From positions 1 to 29,439 of the forward strand of contig CAWLAN010000014.1 of the NCBI GenBank assembly GCA_963854815.1: a stretch of 29,439 nucleotides of DNA. The letters are read 5' to 3'. Each line of letters begins with the position of its first letter. The stretch's first letter is position 1. The notes below the pieces were generated by a model. The model was not told the origin of the DNA, did not search any database, and saw only the letters and a program-made list of their open reading frames with translations. The stretch is from UBA1146 sp963854815 (GTDB lineage: Bacteria > Planctomycetota > UBA8108 > UBA1146). This document shows, one piece after another, positions 23,403 through 29,439 of the stretch. Made by a program: the position numbers and the translations under genes.

Positions 23403-24968
23403 ATGCGAGACACAACTGATCTGGTGACAGACCCTGACAACCTGTCCCTCCTTGATGAGCACAACGTGGCGGGATCACTGGACGTTCCCTGTTCGGGTAT
23501 CCGTCGGTCTTCGAGATGGTTACCCCTTTCACTGACCTTGTTGCTGGTCACCCTTCAGTTTTTCCTGTCGAGTTCGGCGATCGTTCTCGCTGGAGATCTC
23601 GCCTCTCAACTGGTCTCGGAGGCAACCCGGTTAAAACTGACGCACAATGAGATCTCTTTTTCTTTCAAGCTTCCTGATGGGACCATCGTCGAACATCTCT
23701 CTGATCGTTCGCGGGCTCCTGCCTCATGCATGAAGTTGATCGTTGCTGCGGCATGTCTCGACCAGCTGGGTGCTCATCACTCGCTCCAGACCACCGTGAT
23801 GCGTATGGGTCCGATACAGGACGGGGTTCTCGAAGGGGACTTGCTCGTCGTTGGAGGCGGGGATCCGGCCATCTGCGGCCGGGAAAACAAAGACGACCCG
23901 TTGTGGGAATTGCGGCCCTGGTGCGCGCAGATTCGATCACAGGGGATCGAACGGATCCGTGGACGGATTCTTGCGGACGTCCGTTATCTGGAAGGTCCCG
24001 GAGTTCATCCCGATTGGCCCGTTGAGCAACTACCTCGCTGGTACTGCGCTCCTTCCGGTGCTCTCAATCTCAATGACAACTGTATCGATGTCGTCATCGG
24101 TCCAGTCATTGAAGGAAACGTTCGTATCCGGATCCGGCCTCCTAATCCACTTGTCAGTCTGCGCAGCACGCTCGTTCCATGCGTCGATGAAAAGGACCAC
24201 CTCTATCGAGTTGACCGTCGCGCTAATGGCTGGGAAATCCTTGTTTCGGGGAAATTCCTCAACACATCTGGAGTTCGTACCGAATGGGTGACCGTTCCCG
24301 ATCCTGCTGACAACTTCGTGAGTATATTTCTCCAGATGCTCCGCGACTCAGGCATTGAAGTATTCGGGGAGAATATCCCTGGCGCTTCTCAGGCGGTCCC
24401 GATCGCAAGTATCAAGCATTCTCTTGCTTCTCGATTGCCAGTGATGTTGAAGAATAGTCAGAATCTGTATGCCGATTCACTGGCGAGAGTTCTTGCCAGA
24501 GTTCGTGGCGGAGACGGTTCGTTTTCCTCAGCCGCAGATGAATTACTGCGATGGGTTCAAAAGCGCTTCGAGCACACGGATGAGATCGTTATCCGCGACG
24601 GATCCGGTCTGTCCCGGAATAATCGTCTCACCGCCAACGTATTGCGACAGGTGCTGGAACTGGCACTCGAATCCGACTGGGGGAGTACACTGTTCGATTC
24701 GTTGCCGCTTGCAGGCATCGATGGGACGCTCGAAAAGCGTCTGGTGAAGACTCCGTTACAGGGCAAGGTGCGAGCCAAGACCGGTACCATACGTGGCGTC
24801 GTGAGCCTCGCTGGAATCCTCGACAGCGACCAGGGACCGGTGCCCTTTTGCTTGATCTACCAGGGCCGTAGGGGCCACACCTCAGCAGCTCGTGACTGGC
24901 AGGATCGAACCCTGTTGAGGGTCCACAGGACCCTTCTGAGCGCCTCTCCTGGCCCCGATGAAAACTGA
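23403..24968 (+). CDS. dacB: D-alanyl-D-alanine carboxypeptidase, PBP4 type (S13)
   Basis: PBP4-type enzymes trim the terminal D-Ala and cut D-Ala-meso-DAP cross-links of peptidoglycan outside the membrane. The 521-residue product has a long polar N-terminus (about 35 residues), then a hydrophobic export segment (WLPLSLTLLLVTLQFFLS). The penicillin-binding motifs are complete: SCMK (Ser108, Lys111), SQN (352-354) and KTG (459-461). The domain inserted between the first and second motifs, typical of S13, is present. Two in-frame ATGs occur; the second (23403) is 8 nt after AGGAGG (23389-23394), the first (23397) only 2 nt, so the second is preferred. Confidence 0.92.
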   Translation: MRDTTDLVTDPDNLSLLDEHNVAGSLDVPCSGIRRSSRWLPLSLTLLLVTLQFFLSSSAIVLAGDLASQLVSEATRLKLTHNEISFSFKLPDGTIVEHLSDRSRAPASCMKLIVAAACLDQLGAHHSLQTTVMRMGPIQDGVLEGDLLVVGGGDPAICGRENKDDPLWELRPWCAQIRSQGIERIRGRILADVRYLEGPGVHPDWPVEQLPRWYCAPSGALNLNDNCIDVVIGPVIEGNVRIRIRPPNPLVSLRSTLVPCVDEKDHLYRVDRRANGWEILVSGKFLNTSGVRTEWVTVPDPADNFVSIFLQMLRDSGIEVFGENIPGASQAVPIASIKHSLASRLPVMLKNSQNLYADSLARVLARVRGGDGSFSSAADELLRWVQKRFEHTDEIVIRDGSGLSRNNRLTANVLRQVLELALESDWGSTLFDSLPLAGIDGTLEKRLVKTPLQGKVRAKTGTIRGVVSLAGILDSDQGPVPFCLIYQGRRGHTSAARDWQDRTLLRVHRTLLSASPGPDEN

Positions 24969-24976
24969 CACCCCCC

Positions 24977-24994
24977 TGTAAAATCTTCTTTACA
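24977..24994. promoter_or_regulatory. inverted repeat TGTAAA-N6-TTTACA
   Basis: A perfect 6-bp palindrome in the 38-bp gap between the carboxypeptidase and the sigma54 activator genes. CTGACA (24965-24970) lies 18 bp before TTTACA, so the site could overlap a promoter and act as an operator. No regulator is recognised. Confidence 0.35.
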
Positions 24995-25006
24995 TGTGCT
25001 TTTGCC

Positions 25007-27142
25007 GTGAGACCATCGGGTATCCCAGGACCCCGGTCCGAGCCTGAAGAGGAATTCGCCTTGGACGTGCCTGAGCATGCACGAAAAGGGAATTCGACCC
25101 GTCCAGCGTCGACTTCCCAGAATCTATTTATCCGAGATCATGGCGGAGAACGTGAGGTTCCTCTGACCGGCGATTCTGTCTCCATCGGTCGATCCCGTGA
25201 GAACGACGTCGAGATCGAGGACATCTCCTCTTCACGTCAACATTGTCGACTCAGGCGCATTCAGGGCCGCTGGCATATCGAGGATCTGCGCAGCAGAAAC
25301 GGCACCATGGTCAACGGGATCCTGGTCCGACGCCAGCCGATGATGGTCGGAGATCTGATCGAGATCGGCAAGACCCAGATCTTCTTTGGTGAAATTCCTG
25401 AACGTCATCGGAGCTCGAGCCCGGCGGGTGAGACTCTTCAACTGAGTACAGAGTATTTCCTCGAACCGATTTCTGAACAAGTAGCAAGTGATGATTCCCT
25501 GCGATTCCAGAAGGAGAGGGAAATCTTTCTTCGGCTACTCGAACTGACCCGAGATCTGTGCGCAATCCTCGTTACCGAGGAACTCTTTGAAGTGATTCTC
25601 CAGAATGTAATTGAAATATCGGGAGCCGAAAGAGGTTTTCTCATCATGGAAGAGGAAACCGAACTCAAGGTTGCTGCCTCCAGGAACATCGACAGAGACG
25701 TTGTGCGGCGGGCTCATCTCCAGGTAAGTCATTCACTGGTAAGGCGAGTTATCGATTCCGGTGAGCCCGTACTCACAGGAGACGCTCGTAGCGATCCCCG
25801 ATTCCACGAGTCAGTTTCCATTGCCAACCTGCGACTCGAATCTGTGCTGTGTGTGCCGCTGCGGTTGCGCGGCAACGTGCTCGGCGCTGTCTATGTCGAC
25901 AATCGATTCGAGAAGCATTCCTTCCACCAGGGAACCCTTCGATTCATACAGTTCCTGGCCGACCAGGCTTCCATCTACATCGAGAATGCGCGCCTGTTCG
26001 AGGAGTTGCACAGGAAACAGGGATCTCTACATACCGCCAAAGACCAGGTCGAGGAGCTCAATCGGCAATTCCAGGCGATGTTACTGGCCAGGGATGTAGA
26101 ACCCGAAGAAGTGCGGGAACTGGTAAAGAAGGGTGCGCGCCCCGGACTCAGGCACTCCTTTGACCGCATCGTGACTCGTTCGCCAGTGATGCTACGTGTT
26201 TTCGAACTGCTCGATAGTGTCATCGACACTGATATGCCGGTTCTCGTGCTCGGAGAGAGCGGTACCGGAAAGGAACTGATCGCGCAGGCTGTGCATCTGG
26301 GCTCGAGCAGAAGTCAGAATGCTTTTGTCTCCCAGAACTGTGCTTCAATTTCACAGAACCTGCTCGAGAGCGAATTCTTTGGTCATGTCAAGGGAGCCTT
26401 CACCGGAGCCATCCGCGACAAGAAAGGGCTTTTCGAACTCGCCGACAGGGGAACCCTGTTTCTCGATGAGATCGGCGATATGAGCCCCGATCTTCAGGCG
26501 AAATTATTGAGGGTCATCGAGGACGGGGAATTCCGTCCGGTCGGTGGCCGGGACACAGTCAAGGTCAATGTGCGGATCATTTCCGCCACCAATCAGAAAC
26601 TCGAGGAGATGGTTCGTGACGGAAGATTTCGTGAGGACCTCTATTATCGCCTCAATGTCTTGATGGTTCATCTGCCGGCTCTACGAGAAAGACGTGAAGA
26701 TATTCCCTTGCTCGTCGACCATTTCATCGATCTGGCCTGTTCTCGGCTCGCCATGGAGAGACCAAAACTGGATCCCAGGGCCCTCTACGCGCTGTATCAC
26801 AGCCCATGGCCTGGCAATGTCCGGCAACTCGAAAATGAGGTCGAACGTCTTGTGGCTCTCTCTGGCGACGTCATCTTGCCTGAAAACATCTCGCCATCGG
26901 TGCTGTCCCATCGTCCGGGATCGACCAGGAGGGAACCGATGCGAGGGACTCTTCGTGAACTGGTTGCCGAGGCGACCGAGGGTCTCGAGAGGCAAGTTCT
27001 GGCGGCCACTCTTCAGGAAAACAGCTGGAACAAGAGTCAGACAGCAAGACAGTTGGGGGTTTCCAGACCGACGCTGGACCAGAAAATTGAAAAATACGGC
27101 CTCAAGAAAGAATCCAAGGACAGGAAAGAGAAGAGCGAATGA
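25007..27142 (+). CDS. sigma54-dependent activator with FHA and GAF sensor domains
   Basis: The protein (711 residues in the longest reading) would open sigma54 promoters in response to a phospho-peptide and/or a small-molecule signal. FHA domain: about 39-130, with SIGRS (59-63), SSRQH (75-79) and RNG (97-99). GAF domain: about 180-340 (SGAERGFLIMEEE, SVLCVPLRLRGNVLGAVYVD). AAA+ domain: Walker A GESGTGKE (416-423), the sigma54 loop GAFTGA (463-468) intact, and Walker B TLFLDEIGDM. A Fis-type helix-turn-helix ends the protein (NKSQTARQLGVSRPTLDQKI). No response-regulator receiver domain is present. The start is uncertain: GTG at 25007 has no Shine-Dalgarno, while TTG at 25061 follows GAAGAGG; both keep the FHA domain. 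The stop overlaps the next gene as ATGA. Confidence 0.92.
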   Translation: MRPSGIPGPRSEPEEEFALDVPEHARKGNSTRPASTSQNLFIRDHGGEREVPLTGDSVSIGRSRENDVEIEDISSSRQHCRLRRIQGRWHIEDLRSRNGTMVNGILVRRQPMMVGDLIEIGKTQIFFGEIPERHRSSSPAGETLQLSTEYFLEPISEQVASDDSLRFQKEREIFLRLLELTRDLCAILVTEELFEVILQNVIEISGAERGFLIMEEETELKVAASRNIDRDVVRRAHLQVSHSLVRRVIDSGEPVLTGDARSDPRFHESVSIANLRLESVLCVPLRLRGNVLGAVYVDNRFEKHSFHQGTLRFIQFLADQASIYIENARLFEELHRKQGSLHTAKDQVEELNRQFQAMLLARDVEPEEVRELVKKGARPGLRHSFDRIVTRSPVMLRVFELLDSVIDTDMPVLVLGESGTGKELIAQAVHLGSSRSQNAFVSQNCASISQNLLESEFFGHVKGAFTGAIRDKKGLFELADRGTLFLDEIGDMSPDLQAKLLRVIEDGEFRPVGGRDTVKVNVRIISATNQKLEEMVRDGRFREDLYYRLNVLMVHLPALRERREDIPLLVDHFIDLACSRLAMERPKLDPRALYALYHSPWPGNVRQLENEVERLVALSGDVILPENISPSVLSHRPGSTRREPMRGTLRELVAEATEGLERQVLAATLQENSWNKSQTARQLGVSRPTLDQKIEKYGLKKESKDRKEKSE

Positions 27143-29439
27143 GTTCGAAGATCCTGGTTCGAGATGGCGGCCGACAGACCATCGTCGAGATCGGCGATGA
27201 TCCCATCACGATAGGGAGAGATCCTTCCTCCCGGATTGTCATCGAGGATCGACTTGCTTCACGTAATCACGGACGATTCTACTGGGAACAGTCGCACTAC
27301 ATCTACGAGGACCTGGGGTCTTCCAATGGAAGTATGCACGGCGGGAAAAAGGTAGAACGTATTGCACTGGGTGACGGTGATTCGATCAAGATCGGCGAAG
27401 CCGAGCTGCTGGTCGAGATGCCCGGCGTGATCGCTCCTGATGACGTACCCCCTGTTGCCGTCGAGATCGAGGATACTGGTGTCCGTCAGCAAAACGTTCT
27501 CACCAGTGAACCCGAGGGTCGTCGACTTCGCATGGAATCGGAAGGGCAGATCCAGTGGATTTCTGTCTTCCCGGATCTCGTCATCGGGAGAAGCCCTGAA
27601 GTTGACGTCACCATCGATGATTCGCGAATCTCTTCTCGCCATGCCAGCATTATCGAAGAGGATTCTCGTTGGTTCATCCAGGACCTCGATTCAGGCAATG
27701 GGATCGTGGTAGGCAATCGCAAGGTGGAAAAGTTTGAACTGCAAGATCAGTCATCTTTCAGGATCGGAAGTGTCGAGTTCTCGGCACACGGTTTTGGGAT
27801 CTCCGGGCCGACAGATTCCCTGTCGCCGGCACAGGCAAAGGCACCGTTAACGACGGCGCCCGAACTTGTTGTCAGTCGCAGTTCCAATGTCGAGGTCGGA
27901 ACCGAGGGCTCGCAGGGACTTGCCACGATGGTCTTCATCGGAATCCTGGCCCTGGTGCTCTATTCTGGATATGGCTTTTTAAAGGATCTCGCGACCAATC
28001 CAGACCTTGCCGTTTCCGAGGGAGATCGACTCGATGGTGAGGGTTTCTTCGAGCAGAGGCAGCCAGGCCCGATTCAGGATCAATCCTGGCAAATCGTCAC
28101 CGGCGATGGAACGGTCCAGATCGTCCAGGGAAACGGTGCACCTCAGGGAAAGAAGTGGATGGCTTGCCAGGGTGATCCTGGCGAGGACGGTGTCTTTCGG
28201 GTCCAATTCGAGGATCTTTTCGACGTCAAGGCAGGCCAGGGAATTCGAGTCAGTGGCCGTGTTGCCAACGAAGGATTCGATCGGGTCGGGATTTCCGTAC
28301 GGTGGTTTGAACGCGGAGATTCCGGAGATGTTGTCGTCGCAGAGAATTTCACTGCACTTCGGGCCAGCCGCGATTGGAGTGGGGTTGGCGCTGATTTTCC
28401 TGCGCCGACAAAAGGAGTCGGTGGTTCGGCCCGGATCTCCATAGTGGGACTGGGGGATCGAACCGGAGCCCTCCGTTGTGATCAGATCGTCGTCCGCACC
28501 ATCGAATCAGTAGCGAACCGTCCTGCCACGATTTCTGCTGGAGAGGACGGGCAAAGAATCAGCATCCTGGTTGACGAACGAGGTGTGGTTAAACTCTCCC
28601 GGAGCAAGACGGACCTGATCCTGGATTTGAGGGTTGCACTCGGATCTCCGCGGCCGATGCCCTGGGGGCAATTGTTGCCGTCGAGGAAGGAACAGGTTGT
28701 GGTCGGAGAAGACGGATCTGTTCGTCTTGGCTTCGAAATCGACGAATCGGGAGAGAAAGCAGTGATTCAGCAATTCGCCAGATCGATTGGATGGCGTATC
28801 GCGACGACCTGGTCTCCGCAACGCCCCATCCCCATGATGCTGGTCGGGAAAATACCATCGCGTCGTGTCGATGAGCCTGTTCAGGTCTTTTCCGGCGATA
28901 CCGCCGGGGTATATCTGGAGAAGATCTCGGATCTCGAGAGTTGTCGCGGAACCGAGATCTCTCTGGGTCAGGGATCTTCCCAGGTCGTGATTTCATTCCA
29001 CGTTCCTGTCGAGTTCTCGGTCAGACCAGGACCTGGTGGCCGTGGGTTGTTGCTGATCGCTGATGCGGGCCTTGTGCCAGTAGGTGGATCGGTAGATGTC
29101 TCCATCTCGGCCAGTAGCGAACGCGAACAGGCACGAGTCCAGACAGCTTACCAGCAAGTGGTCGATGCGATCGAGGGGCGACAGGAGGGAAGAGCGGTGC
29201 GGCTCATCGCCGATGCCAGGGAAGCATTTCTCTGGCGAGACGACCTCCATAAAAAGTTCGACCAACTCGAACTTCGACTACAGGTCGAGGTGCAGGCTGC
29301 GCTCGATCAGATCGAGGCGGTCCAGGCCGATCTCGAACGGTATCCCGGATCTCCGGCAGGGCAATACCTGGAACAGATCTGCCACAAGTCTCTATCTCGA
29401 TTCGAGGGTCTCGAACCGGCTACTCTGGCGACTTCGATC
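27139..29439 (+). CDS. membrane protein with two FHA domains, C-terminus beyond window
   Basis: The frame is open from the ATG at 27139 to the window end (767 codons, no stop). FHA domain 1 (about 1-95) has TIGRDPSS, ASRNHGRF and LGSSNGS. FHA domain 2 (about 125-210) has VIGRSPEVDVTIDDSRISSR, HASI and DLDSGNG. A Pro/Ala-rich linker and a single transmembrane helix (about 261-279, LATMVFIGILALVLYSGYGF) lead to a large extracytoplasmic region of nearly 490 residues: first a beta-rich, jelly-roll-like part, and near the end a helical charged segment (LHKKFDQLELRLQVEVQAAL). The overlap with the upstream activator (ATGA) implies coupled translation. FHA domains read phosphothreonine, so the pair suggests a kinase-linked signalling route with a membrane branch; no kinase gene is in view. 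Confidence 0.85.
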   Translation, partial: MSSKILVRDGGRQTIVEIGDDPITIGRDPSSRIVIEDRLASRNHGRFYWEQSHYIYEDLGSSNGSMHGGKKVERIALGDGDSIKIGEAELLVEMPGVIAPDDVPPVAVEIEDTGVRQQNVLTSEPEGRRLRMESEGQIQWISVFPDLVIGRSPEVDVTIDDSRISSRHASIIEEDSRWFIQDLDSGNGIVVGNRKVEKFELQDQSSFRIGSVEFSAHGFGISGPTDSLSPAQAKAPLTTAPELVVSRSSNVEVGTEGSQGLATMVFIGILALVLYSGYGFLKDLATNPDLAVSEGDRLDGEGFFEQRQPGPIQDQSWQIVTGDGTVQIVQGNGAPQGKKWMACQGDPGEDGVFRVQFEDLFDVKAGQGIRVSGRVANEGFDRVGISVRWFERGDSGDVVVAENFTALRASRDWSGVGADFPAPTKGVGGSARISIVGLGDRTGALRCDQIVVRTIESVANRPATISAGEDGQRISILVDERGVVKLSRSKTDLILDLRVALGSPRPMPWGQLLPSRKEQVVVGEDGSVRLGFEIDESGEKAVIQQFARSIGWRIATTWSPQRPIPMMLVGKIPSRRVDEPVQVFSGDTAGVYLEKISDLESCRGTEISLGQGSSQVVISFHVPVEFSVRPGPGGRGLLLIADAGLVPVGGSVDVSISASSEREQARVQTAYQQVVDAIEGRQEGRAVRLIADAREAFLWRDDLHKKFDQLELRLQVEVQAALDQIEAVQADLERYPGSPAGQYLEQICHKSLSRFEGLEPATLATSI

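Noticed and set aside
1..29439. Very frequent CTCGAG/CTCGAT words, which looked like a repeat family
   Set aside because: They occur in frame as Leu-Glu, Leu-Asp, Ser-Arg and similar codon pairs throughout genes, so codon preference explains them.
1..29439. Defence system, prophage, transposon or CRISPR array
   Set aside because: No integrase, transposase, phage structural gene, spaced direct repeats or nuclease-modification pair was found in the window.

Overview
The window comes from a bacterial chromosome with moderately GC-rich, densely packed genes on both strands. The gene content suggests a member of the Planctomycetota or a close PVC relative: a secreted HEAT-repeat/von Willebrand A protein, an NPCBM-domain secreted protein, an FHA-GAF-sigma54 activator beside a membrane-anchored FHA protein, and a Cys/His-motif protein of a type I associate with planctomycetes. 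This placement is inferred from domain style, not from a marker-gene tree. No tRNA, rRNA, CRISPR array, insertion sequence or prophage is visible.

Left part (1-5000): the start of a phosphomannomutase/phosphoglucomutase runs off the left edge on the minus strand. Divergent from it is the most striking gene, a single 944-residue polypeptide joining a secreted UshA-like 5'-nucleotidase to a complete concentrative nucleoside transporter (CNT/NupC). It overlaps the next gene, a trimeric-type purine nucleoside phosphorylase, by GTGA. A uridine phosphorylase-family gene faces it tail to tail, with the stop codons sharing CTAG. Together these could turn external nucleotides into cytoplasmic bases plus ribose-1-phosphate.

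Envelope part (5000-9200): a HEAT+vWA exported protein, a strong bidirectional hairpin, an exported NPCBM protein, and a single-pass SPOR-like protein with a good sigma70-type promoter. A 788-bp stretch without a confident gene follows; it may hold a decayed gene, and it ends in a near-consensus promoter.

RNA/housekeeping part (9960-19590): an exported SH3b protein, then RNase Y, YmdB-type phosphodiesterase, D-aminoacyl-tRNA deacylase, a J-domain protein, mannose-1-phosphate guanylyltransferase and RuvX/YqgF, most of them overlapping. Next come rpsO and pnp in their classical order, separated by a spacer with hairpins, and then an intrinsic terminator. The cluster gathers mRNA decay (RNase Y, PNPase), rRNA maturation (RuvX) and translation quality control.

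Right part (19600-29439): a YtcJ-like amidohydrolase overlaps an M19 dipeptidase gene. A convergent gene of unknown function carries a Cys/His cluster. Then come a PBP4-type D-Ala-D-Ala carboxypeptidase, a sigma54 activator with FHA and GAF domains, and a two-FHA membrane protein translationally overlapping it and running off the right edge.
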